Source: Novosphingobium sp. (lineage in GTDB: Bacteria > Pseudomonadota > Alphaproteobacteria > Sphingomonadales > Sphingomonadaceae). Taken from it: a stretch of DNA of 64,000 nt. The notes under the pieces are model-generated. The model ran no database searches and was not told where the DNA came from. It saw nothing but the letters and a program-made list of their open reading frames with translations. The stretch is taken from the NCBI RefSeq assembly GCF_027486195.1, contig NZ_JAIXPP010000001.1, positions 1-64,000 on the forward strand. Direction: 5' to 3'. Both the position numbers and the translations under genes were made by a program. Shown here piece after piece: positions 9,612 to 17,494 of the stretch (position 1 is the first letter of the stretch; each line of letters opens with the position of its first letter).

Positions 9612-10370
9612 TCACATTGGCTGATCCGAGCGACCGGTCTGGTCGTTACCGCGCTTGACTGCCATGATGATCACATGCTGTTCGCCGTGCCCGGTCGGGG
9701 ACGCACCCGGCCCCCGATCGGTCTCGATCACCGTGACAGCGAAGCCGCTGCGGGCGAGTGCTCCAGCAAATCTGTCGTCGTGCGAGGCAGACCAGACGCC
9801 GAGAATTCCGCCCTCCTTCAAGGCAGACCATGCGGCCGCTACCCCTTCCCGGGAATAGAGCCAATCGTTCGCCCGACGCGTGAGGCCTTCTGGTCCGTTG
9901 TCGACATCGAGCAGGATGCAATCGTAACCTTGCGCCGCGGATTCAATCAAAAAGGCAACGTCGTCCTGCACCAGTTGCACGCGCGGGTCATCGAGGCACC
10001 CATCGGTGATGCGCGCCATGGGCCCTTTCGCCCACTCAACGATCTTCGGCACGATTTCCGCAACTGTCACTTCAGCATCGCGTCCGAGCGTCCGGAGAGC
10101 GGATCGCAGCGTGTAACCCATGCCGTAGCCGCCGATGAGCATGTGAACCGGGTCGCGGCCGCCGAGTTCGGCGCAGACCGCGCTGGCGAGCACACCTTCC
10201 GAGGCCGAAAGGTCGGTGCTCATCAATTCATTGTCGTCGAGCAGGATCGCAAAATCAGTCCCATTCCGGATGAGGCGGAGCCTGCTCCCATCCGGAACGA
10301 AAGCGGTGTCGACGAGGTGCTCGCCGGCATTCAAAGCGGATAGGCCGCTGGCGTTGGCAAGATGCTTCAA
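9612..10370 (-). CDS. spermidine-synthase-like methyltransferase-fold protein
   Basis: A 252-residue cytosolic protein with the Rossmann core shared by spermidine synthases and methyltransferases: motif I LIGGYGMGYTLR, acidic end of strand two VTVAEIVPKIVEWA, and DCILLDVDNGPEG, where the family has its catalytic aspartate. It lacks the N-terminal tetramerisation sheet of true SpeE, and no polyamine gene is nearby. A function as aminopropyltransferase is therefore uncertain; 'spermine/spermidine synthase domain protein' is the safe name. It lies three bases downstream of the DUF6481 gene on the same strand. Confidence 0.8.
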   Translation of the reverse strand: MKHLANASGLSALNAGEHLVDTAFVPDGSRLRLIRNGTDFAILLDDNELMSTDLSASEGVLASAVCAELGGRDPVHMLIGGYGMGYTLRSALRTLGRDAEVTVAEIVPKIVEWAKGPMARITDGCLDDPRVQLVQDDVAFLIESAAQGYDCILLDVDNGPEGLTRRANDWLYSREGVAAAWSALKEGGILGVWSASHDDRFAGALARSGFAVTVIETDRGPGASPTGHGEQHVIIMAVKRGNDQTGRSDQPM

Positions 10371-10373
10371 GCG

Positions 10374-10682
10374 CTACTTCTTGCGTGCCTTGCGGGCCGC
10401 ATACTTTGCGTCCCGAGCCGCCTTGCGCTCCGCTTCGGTAAGTGCTGGCGCTACCTTGGCAGCGCGCTCGGCCTTCTCGGCAAGTTCCTGCGCCTTTTTC
10501 GCGGCGAGCAACGCGCGCTTCTCGGCCTGGATTTTCTCACGCGCCTCAGCCGCGGCAATGCGTTCGGCCTGCGCTGCGGGATCCAGCGGGGCTCGTGCCT
10601 TGAGCTTTGCGAGTGCCTGTTCTCGCGCAGACGCTGCCGCCGCGCGCCGGGCCTCGAGCCCGGGTTCCTTGTAACCTGCCAT
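10374..10682 (-). CDS. DUF6481 family small charged protein
   Basis: A 102-residue protein made almost entirely of Ala, Lys, Arg and Glu in a long helical, coiled-coil-like pattern (starts MAGYKEPGLEARR, ends AARKARKK). This fits DUF6481, a small alphaproteobacterial family without known function. The track starts at 10787, but the added 35 residues are unlike the family, whose members begin near M-x-G-[FY]-K-[DE]-P; the ATG at 10682 is therefore chosen. Probably co-transcribed with the following spermidine-synthase-like gene. Confidence 0.75.
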   Translation of the reverse strand: MAGYKEPGLEARRAAAASAREQALAKLKARAPLDPAAQAERIAAAEAREKIQAEKRALLAAKKAQELAEKAERAAKVAPALTEAERKAARDAKYAARKARKK

Positions 10683-11035
10683 AAACGGGGTCGTCTCCGA
10701 AGGGGGGCGCTTGCTTTCCCGTGCGATGGGATCGCAATCCGCCAGGATGCATCTGATGGCGAGCGACGCCCACGCCTGCAAACACAACCGGCGTGGCGGC
10801 GTGGCTGCACCGACATCGCGGCGCCCTACGCCGTGTCTCGGCCTATGTCACGGATTGTTGTTCAACGGGATCCAAGCGGTGTGTACGCGCAGAGCGCGTG
10901 GTATGGCCCGTGTTGCCATAAACAGAGTTCCGACGCTGAGACTGGAATGTCGATATCTGGGGGAAAGCGGCCACCGAACCACGCATGCTCGCGAGCGGAG
11001 GTAACGCCCACATTAGCCCCTTCCAAACCCGCAAC
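10683..11035. other. intergenic gap without a recognised gene
   Basis: About 350 bases between the DUF6481 gene and the cytochrome c terminator. No ORF here resembles a known family, and I see no tRNA or structured RNA. It must hold the minus-strand promoter of the DUF6481 pair, but no convincing -35/-10 pair could be picked. Confidence 0.5.
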
Positions 11036-11066
11036 AAAAAAACGCCGCCCCCTTCCGGGAGCGGCG
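11036..11066 (-). terminator. Rho-independent terminator of the cytochrome c gene
   Basis: On the minus strand a 10-base-pair stem CGCCGCTCCC/GGGGGCGGCG (one G-U pair) closes a GGAA tetraloop and is followed by seven U. It lies 28 bases past the cytochrome c stop codon. Confidence 0.9.
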
Positions 11067-11093
11067 CTCTTTCTGTGCTGAAAGCAGCGAGGC

Positions 11094-11606
11094 TTACTTC
11101 GTCGCGCTGGTCAGGTAGGCGATCACGTCCGCGCGGTCCTGGCCCTTGGCGAGGCCGGCGAAGGCCATCTTGGTGCCGGGGACGACGCGGGCCGGCTTTT
11201 CCAGATACTGGTAAAGCTTCTCGGGCGTCCAGGTGATGCCGCTTTCCTTGTTCGCGCTCGAATAGGAGAAGCCGGCGATCTGACCAGCCTTGCGGCCGAT
11301 GATACCGTGCAGCGACGGACCGATGCGGTTCACGCCCGGATCGATCACGTGGCAGGTCTTGCACTGGGTGAACACCTTCTCACCCGCAGCCGCATCGCCC
11401 TTCATGTCGGCGAACTTGGTGCCGTCGAGGGTGTCGGTCGCGTCGGCAGCAACCTTGGTTGCAGCAGCAGGTGCAGCAGCATCAGCAGCCGGTGCGGCCG
11501 CCGCAGGAGCTTCGGCAGGCGCCGCAGCTTCTTCCTTCTTGCCGCCGCAAGCCGCCAGGGCGGCAGACAGGGCGATCAGACCGAGGTATCCTCTCAAATT
11601 GCTCAT
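11094..11606 (-). CDS. class I cytochrome c lipoprotein
   Basis: A 170-residue c-type cytochrome. A signal with lipobox LAAC suggests a lipid anchor. An Ala/Pro-rich flexible linker (about 25-65) leads to a roughly 100-residue haem domain with CKTCH (haem attachment and His ligand) and GTKMAF (Met ligand), similar to mitochondrial-type and CycM-like cytochromes. The ATG at 11606 is used because GAGGAG sits five bases upstream; the GTG chosen by the track leaves no spacing. It probably shuttles electrons at the periplasmic face of the inner membrane between a bc1-type complex or dehydrogenase and an oxidase. A strong terminator follows, so it is monocistronic. Confidence 0.93.
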   Translation of the reverse strand: MSNLRGYLGLIALSAALAACGGKKEEAAAPAEAPAAAAPAADAAAPAAATKVAADATDTLDGTKFADMKGDAAAGEKVFTQCKTCHVIDPGVNRIGPSLHGIIGRKAGQIAGFSYSSANKESGITWTPEKLYQYLEKPARVVPGTKMAFAGLAKGQDRADVIAYLTSATK

Positions 11607-11869
11607 GGCCACTCCTCTACGAAACTGGGACAGTTCAAAACTGCCGAACGATTATGACGAAAAATCCGGACCGGCAACCGACAAACGCGGCTTGGCGGCC
11701 ATGGACAGGCTTCCTTACACACATTTAATCTTCACCCGGATCAGCGCCCGGGCAATTGTCCTCAAGGGCATGTCGCGCGGGGCCGCCTGATCTGCCATCG
11801 CGCCGCAGTTTTGCGCGGTGCCCAGCACCCTTTGACAGCAGCGCCGGAGCGACCGTAAAGGCGGATGGG

Positions 11870-13435
11870 ATGAGGGTATGGCCGTTCTCGGTACTGGTTG
11901 ATACGCGCACCGCAGCGGCGCGCGAAAAGCCCTTGGGCGAGCTGGCGGTTATTCTCCTGCTCAGCGCGCTGGCCGCCCTGCCCGCGATTGCAGCGCCGGT
12001 GCTGCCGCTGATCGATCTTGGCGGACACATCGCGCGCTATGCGGTGCAGCTCGATGCCGGCCGATCCGAAGTACTCCGCAATTGGTACAGCTTCGAATGG
12101 GGGCTGCTGCCCAACCTCGGCGTCGATCTGCTGGTGCAGCTGCTCGCGCCGGTCATGGGGCTGGAGCCGGCGGTGCACCTCATCGTCGGATCGATTCCGC
12201 CACTGACGGTTTCGGGCATGCTGCTGCTTTCGCGCGCAGCACACGGGCGGATCGGAGTGAACGCGCTCTATGCGCTGCCGCTCGCGATCTCGCTGCCCTA
12301 TCTCTACGGTTTCGCCAATTTCGCACTTTCGATCGCGCTGGCCTTCCACGCCATGGCACTGTGGATTGCGCTGGAGCGGCGGCCGGTGCTGCGCACGGCG
12401 CTGTTCGTGCCGATCGGGTTCCTGCTGTGGGTGTGCCATCTCGTCGGCTGGGCGGTGTTCAGCCTAGTGGCGGGGATGACCGCACTGGTGGCGAACTGGC
12501 GCAGCGGTCCGGGGGGCCGCAAGGGTTTCGCAACCACGGTGATCGCGACGGGCCTGATGACCGCGCCGCTGCTGCTTGGCCCGATCATCGGCGTGCTGAC
12601 GCAGCGGCCGGGCAAGGAAGCCATCGCGCTGCTGGCCAACAATGATGCGCCGCGCAAGATCGTCTGGCTGATCATGGCGATGGCGGATCGCTGGCTGGGA
12701 TGGGATGCAGCCTGCGCGGGGGTGATCGCGCTGGTGCTCTATATCAGCCTGCGCACGCGCGGCTTCGTTGTGAACTGGGGGCTGATGGCCGCGGCGCTCG
12801 CGCTGCTGGGGCTCTATCTGCTGATGCCCGATACGATCATGGGATCGCGCTTTGCCGACATGCGGCTGGGCCCGGTGATTCTGGCGCTGCTGGTGCTGGC
12901 CAGCGCGCCGGGCGAACACGTCGATCCGCGGCTGACGCGCTGGCTGCTGATCGGCGGTCTAGTATTCTCCGGGGCGCGGCTGGCCACCAACACTGCGAGC
13001 ATGGCGCTGGCCGGCCACCAGTTTGCCGAGACGCTGACCGCGATCGAGGCGGCACCGCGCGGGGTGAACCTCGTCTCGCTCTATATCGACGAGTGCAACG
13101 GCTGGAACACCGACCGGCGGCGGCACATCATGGGTTATGGCCTGGCGCGGCGGCACTTGTTTGACAACGGGCAGTGGCAGCTGCCGAGCGGACAGCTGAT
13201 CAGCATCCACAATCCGCGCCTTGCCCCGTTCGACCGGGACCCTTCGACGATCACGTTCATGGAGCCCTGCGGCGATTCGCCCGCCCTGCCCGAAGTTGTC
13301 GCCGCGATCCCGCGCGCGGCGCGCTTCCTGTGGGTGATCCGGATCGATCCGGCGACGCGCCTGCCCGGCTGGGAACCGCTGCGCAAGACGGCGGACAGCG
13401 TGCTCTATCGTCGCTTGAAAACTCCACCAAATTGA
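11870..13435 (+). CDS. polytopic membrane protein of unknown function
   Basis: A 521-residue integral membrane protein with about ten or eleven hydrophobic helices between residues 25 and 390, then a soluble C-terminal domain of roughly 130 residues (starts near MALAGHQFAETLTAIEA). The shape, with an early acidic periplasmic loop (PLIDLGGHIARY) and a soluble tail, resembles GT-C-type glycosyltransferases, but no diagnostic motif is clear. The track start at 11756 adds a non-hydrophobic leader; the ATG at 11870 begins just before the first helix. It is followed 38 bases later by metY, with which it shares no obvious function. Confidence 0.7.
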   Translation: MRVWPFSVLVDTRTAAAREKPLGELAVILLLSALAALPAIAAPVLPLIDLGGHIARYAVQLDAGRSEVLRNWYSFEWGLLPNLGVDLLVQLLAPVMGLEPAVHLIVGSIPPLTVSGMLLLSRAAHGRIGVNALYALPLAISLPYLYGFANFALSIALAFHAMALWIALERRPVLRTALFVPIGFLLWVCHLVGWAVFSLVAGMTALVANWRSGPGGRKGFATTVIATGLMTAPLLLGPIIGVLTQRPGKEAIALLANNDAPRKIVWLIMAMADRWLGWDAACAGVIALVLYISLRTRGFVVNWGLMAAALALLGLYLLMPDTIMGSRFADMRLGPVILALLVLASAPGEHVDPRLTRWLLIGGLVFSGARLATNTASMALAGHQFAETLTAIEAAPRGVNLVSLYIDECNGWNTDRRRHIMGYGLARRHLFDNGQWQLPSGQLISIHNPRLAPFDRDPSTITFMEPCGDSPALPEVVAAIPRAARFLWVIRIDPATRLPGWEPLRKTADSVLYRRLKTPPN

Positions 13436-13448
13436 TTGACTATAATCA
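13433..13448. promoter_or_regulatory. inverted repeat over a TATAAT box before metY
   Basis: TGATT-GACTAT-AATCA is a perfect five-base inverted repeat that contains TATAAT (13441-13446), 26 bases before the metY start. It could be an operator over a -10 box, but the nearest -35-like TTGAAA (13415) is 20 bases away, longer than ideal. Confidence 0.3.
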
Positions 13449-13473
13449 TAACCTTCCAGAGCAGGATGCCCCG

Positions 13474-14769
13474 ATGACCGACCTCAGCAAAGCCAAGCCC
13501 GAAACCCTCGCCCTCCACGCCGGCTGGCGCGCCGATCCGACGACCGGCTCGGTCGCGGTGCCGATCCACCAGACGACCTCGTACCAGTTCCATTCGACCG
13601 AGCACGCCGCGAACCTCTTTGCGCTCAAGGAACTGGGCAACATCTACACCCGGCTGATGAACCCGACGACCGATGTGCTGGAACAGCGCATGGCCGCGAT
13701 CGAAGGCGGCGTGGCGGCGCTGGCAGTCTCGTCCGGCCAGTCGGCGACGACGCTTGCCATCCTCAACCTTGCCAAGGCGGGCGACAATATCGTCGCCTCG
13801 ACCAACCTCTACGGTGGGACCTGGAACCTGCTGGCGAACACGCTGCGCGATCTGGGCATCGAGACGCGGTTCGTCGATCCGGCGGACGTGGAAGGTTTCC
13901 GCCGCGCGACCGATGACAAGACGCGCGCCTACTATGCCGAATCGCTGCCCAATCCGAAGCTGGAGGTCTTTCCGATTGCCGAGGTGGCCGCGATCGGACG
14001 TGAATACGGCATCCCGCTGATCATGGACAACACAGCGGCGCCGCTGCTGATCAAGCCGTTCGAGCATGGCGCGGCGGTGGTGGTCTATTCGGCGACCAAG
14101 TACATCGGCGGGCACGGCACCTCGATCGGCGGGTTGATCATCGATGGCGGCAACTTCGACTGGGAAGCCTTCCCCGAACGCCAGCCGCACCTCAACACGC
14201 CGGATGCGAGCTATCACGGCGCGGTCTGGGCGCGCGACATCAAGCCGCTGGGACCGATTGCCTACATCATCCGCGCGCGGGTGGTACTGCTGCGCGATCT
14301 GGGCAACGCGCTCTCGCCGATGAGCGCGTTCCAGCTGATCCAGGGGCTGGAAACGATGCCGCTGCGCATCGAGCGGCACTGCGAGAACGCGGTGAAGGTG
14401 GCGGCGTTCCTTGCCGCGCATCCCAAGGTGGCTTCGGTAATCCATCCTTCGGTTGCGACAGGCCGGGCGGCGGACCTTGCCGCCAAGTACCTGACGCGCG
14501 GCCAGGGCGGGCTGGTCGGCTTCGAACTCAAGGACGGAGCCGAAGCGGGCAAGCGCTTCATCGATGCGCTGGGGCTGTTCTACCACGTGGCGAACATTGG
14601 CGATGCGCGCAGCCTTGCGATCCATCCCGCCTCGACCACGCATTCGCAGCTTTCGGTGGAAGAGCAGGCCGCGAGCGGCGTGACGCCGGGCTATGTGCGG
14701 CTTTCGATCGGGATCGAGCATATCGACGATATCCTCGCCGATCTGGGCACAGCGCTGGACGCGGCGTAA
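13474..14769 (+). CDS. metY: O-acetylhomoserine aminocarboxypropyltransferase (sulfhydrylase)
   Basis: A 431-residue PLP enzyme of the Cys/Met metabolism family. It makes homocysteine from O-acetylhomoserine and sulfide in direct-sulfhydrylation methionine synthesis. Visible signatures are TLALHAGWRADPTTGSVAVP at the N terminus, the SSGQSATTLA substrate/PLP loop, the PLP-phosphate region, and the PLP lysine in VYSATKYIGGHGTSIGG. The track extends the ORF to 13174 into the upstream membrane protein in another frame; the ATG at 13474 fits the family start. Length matches MetY (about 425-440) rather than MetZ or MetB (about 390). Cytosolic. Confidence 0.95.
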   Translation: MTDLSKAKPETLALHAGWRADPTTGSVAVPIHQTTSYQFHSTEHAANLFALKELGNIYTRLMNPTTDVLEQRMAAIEGGVAALAVSSGQSATTLAILNLAKAGDNIVASTNLYGGTWNLLANTLRDLGIETRFVDPADVEGFRRATDDKTRAYYAESLPNPKLEVFPIAEVAAIGREYGIPLIMDNTAAPLLIKPFEHGAAVVVYSATKYIGGHGTSIGGLIIDGGNFDWEAFPERQPHLNTPDASYHGAVWARDIKPLGPIAYIIRARVVLLRDLGNALSPMSAFQLIQGLETMPLRIERHCENAVKVAAFLAAHPKVASVIHPSVATGRAADLAAKYLTRGQGGLVGFELKDGAEAGKRFIDALGLFYHVANIGDARSLAIHPASTTHSQLSVEEQAASGVTPGYVRLSIGIEHIDDILADLGTALDAA

Positions 14770-14789
14770 GGGCTGCCTGCCCCCACTAT

Positions 14790-14874
14790 CGTCATTGCGA
14801 GCGTAGCGGAGCAATCCAGAGCGTCAGGCACGACCGCTCTGGATTGCTTCGTCGCTTAGCTCCTCGCAATGACG
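14790..14874. repeat. palindromic intergenic repeat, family A
   Basis: CGTCATTGCGAGCGTAGCG... and its near-perfect reverse complement ...CTCCTCGCAATGACG enclose a second pair, GAGCAATCCAGAGC/GCTCTGGATTGCTTC. The 85-base element sits exactly between the convergent ends of metY and ggt. It would fold into a long hairpin and could end transcription from both sides. Elements of this wording are common dispersed repeats in sphingomonads (recollection of the group, not a search). Confidence 0.85.
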
Positions 14875-14905
14875 AGGTTTGGAGGTGGGTTTGGGGTCCG
14901 CGCTC

Positions 14906-16627
14906 CTAGTACCCCACCGCCATGCCGTCCTTGCGGTGGTCCGAACCGGCGCGGTAGGCGCCGGTTTTCGGATCGATCATGATGCCCTGATAGCCGCCCA
15001 TTTCCGAACCATCGTCGCGCATCACCTTGTGGCCGCGCGCGGCGAGATCGGTGCCGACGAGATCATAGAGGCCGCTTTCGAGGCGCAGCACGTTGGACTG
15101 CTGGCTGTGGTTGAAACGGGCGGCGTCGCTGGCGCTCTGCACATTGGCCCCGAAGGCGAGGAGGTTGGCGAGGACCTGTGCCTGCCCCTGCGCCTGCTGG
15201 CCGCCCTGCATCACGCCGAACGAATAGTAAGGCTTGCCGTCCTGCGTCACGAAGCCGGGGATGATCGTGTAGAACGGGCGCTTTCCCGGGGCCAAGGCAT
15301 TGGGGCTGGCGGGATCGAGCGAGAAAGCATTGCCGCGGTTGCTCAGCGTGAAGCCGTAGCCGGGCACGGTGATGCCGGAGCCGAAGAAATCATAGACCGA
15401 GTAGATCAGCGAGACGACGTTGCCGTCCTTGTCCGCCGTCGTGATATAGGCGGTGCCGCCCAGCGCGGGCGCATCGGGGCCAATGGCGGCGGCCTTTTTC
15501 ATGTCGATCCGGCTGCATTGCTGCGCGGCGTATTCCTTCGAAACGAGGCGGGCGACGGAGATCGCGGAATAGTCCGGATCGCCATTGAAGCGCTTGAGAT
15601 CGGCGTAGGCGAGCTTCTTGGCCTCGACCATCAGGTGCCAGTAATCGGCGGAGCGCGGGCCGAGTTTGGCGGGATCGAGCCCGAGTTTGGCCGGGCAGAC
15701 TTCGAGCATGTTCATGATCTGGAGCACGGCGAAACCCTGCGTGCTCGGCGGCATTTCGTGGATGGTGTAGCCCTTGAAGGTGGTGCTGATCGGTTCGACC
15801 CAGCGAGCGTGGATCGTATCGAAGTCCTTCAAGGCAAAACCGCCGCCAAGGCTCTGGGATTTGGCGACAATCGCATCGGCAATCGGCCCCTTGTAGAAGG
15901 CATCGCGCCCGCCGCTGGCGATGAGGCGGAAGGCCTTGGCGAGATCGGGATTGCGGAAGATATCCCCCCAGCCGAGCGACTTGCCGCCGGGCATGTAGGT
16001 CTTGGCCGAGTCCGGATCCTTCGCCAGCAGCTTCGCGCTGACCTGCCATTCGCCGCCGATCCGTTCGGTGAGCGGGAAACCCTGCTCGGCGATGCGGATG
16101 GCGGGCTGGAGCGCTTGCGCCATGCCGAGCTTGCCATAGCGGGCGAGCAGCACAGACCACCCATCGACCGCGCCGGGGACAAGCGCGGTGTGGATGCCTT
16201 CCTCCGGCATCGCCGCGCCGAACATCTTGCGGTAGCGTTCAAGGCTGGCACCGCTGGGCGCACGGCCCGCGGCATCGAGCGCGACGAGGCGCTTTTCCTT
16301 GGCGACCCACGCAATCACGAACATGTCCCCGCCGATGCCGGTCGCTTCGGGCTCCACCACGTTGATTGCGGCGGCAGTGGCCACGGCGGCATCGAAGGCA
16401 TTGCCGCCAGCATGCAGCACTTCAAGCCCGGCTTCGGCGGCGAGCGGCTGGCTGGTCGCGACCATGCCGTTCATCGCCATGACTTCGGAGCGGCTTTGCG
16501 CGGTCCAGCCCCCTGCCCGGTCGCCGCGCACGGCGTCGAAGGGTACGGGATCGGCGCGGCTGGCAAGCGGGGTCAGCGCGAGCAGCGCGGTTCCAGCAAG
16601 AAGGCGAAGGTTGAGGCGAAGGGCCAT
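14906..16627 (-). CDS. ggt: gamma-glutamyltransferase
   Basis: A 573-residue periplasmic Ntn hydrolase that takes the gamma-glutamyl group from glutathione and its conjugates. The signal peptide is LRLLAGTALLALTPLASRA. The large-subunit hallmark AGGNAFDAAVATAAAINVVEP is followed by GIGGDM. Self-cleavage should occur before the threonine in GGTAYITTADKDGNVVS, which aligns with the canonical (T)THxSVVDxxGNxVS start of the small subunit. GVMQGGQQAQGQAQ near the C terminus matches the conserved GxxGG region. The start at 16627 (MALRLNLR) places the signal correctly; the track start at 16669 does not. It follows a MAPEG gene by four bases, so both are in one operon. Confidence 0.93.
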   Translation of the reverse strand: MALRLNLRLLAGTALLALTPLASRADPVPFDAVRGDRAGGWTAQSRSEVMAMNGMVATSQPLAAEAGLEVLHAGGNAFDAAVATAAAINVVEPEATGIGGDMFVIAWVAKEKRLVALDAAGRAPSGASLERYRKMFGAAMPEEGIHTALVPGAVDGWSVLLARYGKLGMAQALQPAIRIAEQGFPLTERIGGEWQVSAKLLAKDPDSAKTYMPGGKSLGWGDIFRNPDLAKAFRLIASGGRDAFYKGPIADAIVAKSQSLGGGFALKDFDTIHARWVEPISTTFKGYTIHEMPPSTQGFAVLQIMNMLEVCPAKLGLDPAKLGPRSADYWHLMVEAKKLAYADLKRFNGDPDYSAISVARLVSKEYAAQQCSRIDMKKAAAIGPDAPALGGTAYITTADKDGNVVSLIYSVYDFFGSGITVPGYGFTLSNRGNAFSLDPASPNALAPGKRPFYTIIPGFVTQDGKPYYSFGVMQGGQQAQGQAQVLANLLAFGANVQSASDAARFNHSQQSNVLRLESGLYDLVGTDLAARGHKVMRDDGSEMGGYQGIMIDPKTGAYRAGSDHRKDGMAVGY

Positions 16628-16631
16628 CGGA

Positions 16632-17033
16632 TCAGGCCTGCGCCGCAAGCAGCAGGCACCAGCCGGCAAGCACCAGCATCGTCAGCCACGTACCGATCAC
16701 GCCGAGCGAGCGCGGCAGCGGCGGCTTGGTATCGACCGGCGCGTAGAGGCCGACGATATGCGCAGCGCGCGCGGCGAGAAACAGCCCTGCCACGACCTTG
16801 AGCCCGAGCGGCGAGGCATGCGCCAATTCGAGCACGCCGAGCATCAGAATCACGATCGGCGCATGCTCGGCCAGATTGGCGTGCGAGCGGCTCGCGCTGA
16901 TCAGTTTGGCATCGCCCTTGTCACCAAAGGCGGCGCCGATCCGCATGCGCTGGCGCACGGTATCGATAGCGGTGATCAGAAGCATGATCGCACAAACGGC
17001 AGTGACGAAGGCAGTAACGGGCAGGATGATCAT
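16632..17033 (-). CDS. MAPEG family membrane protein
   Basis: A 133-residue protein with four predicted membrane helices and the MAPEG hallmark SRSHANLAEHAPIVILMLGV (Arg-x-His-x-Asn then Glu-x-x-Pro). Eukaryotic members are glutathione transferases or leukotriene/prostaglandin synthases. Bacterial ones of this length are mostly uncharacterised, and some conjugate glutathione. It lies between a thioesterase-like gene (25-base gap) and ggt (4-base gap). Location next to a glutathione-cleaving enzyme supports, but does not prove, a glutathione-linked role. Confidence 0.88.
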   Translation of the reverse strand: MIILPVTAFVTAVCAIMLLITAIDTVRQRMRIGAAFGDKGDAKLISASRSHANLAEHAPIVILMLGVLELAHASPLGLKVVAGLFLAARAAHIVGLYAPVDTKPPLPRSLGVIGTWLTMLVLAGWCLLLAAQA

Positions 17034-17058
17034 GCAGTGTTCCTTGTGGCGGTGCAGG

Positions 17059-17484
17059 TCAGGCCTTGGTCCAGCCGTGCGAGAGCAATTTTACGGTGAC
17101 TTTGCCGGTGGCGACGGTGACGCCGTCTGCGTCCACCATCGGAAATTCGGCAAGATAGCCCGCGCTGCCCTTGCGTTCGAGATCAGCGAGGAGGCCTTCA
17201 AGCGCGGGTTCGTCGAGGCTGAATTCGGCGAAGACGTCGGTCGCGGCCATCTTGTGGAAGGCAACCGCGATATCCTTGATGATCGGGTAGAAGCGCTCAG
17301 GTTCGAGGATCGAAATGCCGGGGATGGCGGCAGTCGCTTCGGCCAGTACGGTGAAGGCGCCCATGTACATCACGCCGACGTGGTTCTCGTTGCCCGCAAG
17401 CGGCATGCGGTAGCGCGCATGGCCGCGCCCGGATTCGAGGAGTTGAATGCCGGTGCGTTCGACGAATTCGACGCGGTAGGTCAT
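17059..17484 (-). CDS. hotdog-fold thioesterase-like protein (DUF4442/PaaI type)
   Basis: A 141-residue single-domain protein with the hotdog pattern: a strand with substrate-loop residues (PLAGNENHVGVMYMGAF), a central helix (VLAEATAAIPG), then antiparallel strands ending VATGKVTVKLLSHGW. Relatives hydrolyse acyl-CoA thioesters. The Asn-x-x-x-x-Gly-x-Met-Tyr segment corresponds to the DUF4442/YiiD-C group, where catalytic residues vary. It begins 10 bases after the amidohydrolase and precedes the MAPEG gene, so it is the second gene of a four-gene operon. Substrate unknown. Confidence 0.7.
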   Translation of the reverse strand: MTYRVEFVERTGIQLLESGRGHARYRMPLAGNENHVGVMYMGAFTVLAEATAAIPGISILEPERFYPIIKDIAVAFHKMAATDVFAEFSLDEPALEGLLADLERKGSAGYLAEFPMVDADGVTVATGKVTVKLLSHGWTKA

Positions 17485-17494
17485 TTGGAGGTCC

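Noticed and set aside
13330-13473. SAM-II or SAM/SAH riboswitch before metY
   Set aside because: Such elements often precede this gene in alphaproteobacteria, but I could not find the conserved pseudoknot words, and the non-coding part is only 38 bases.
14879-16801. 640-residue plus-strand ORF opposite gamma-glutamyltransferase
   Set aside because: Rich in Arg, His, Gly and Ala with no motif; it mirrors the third-position GC of the ggt gene, which has all catalytic signatures.
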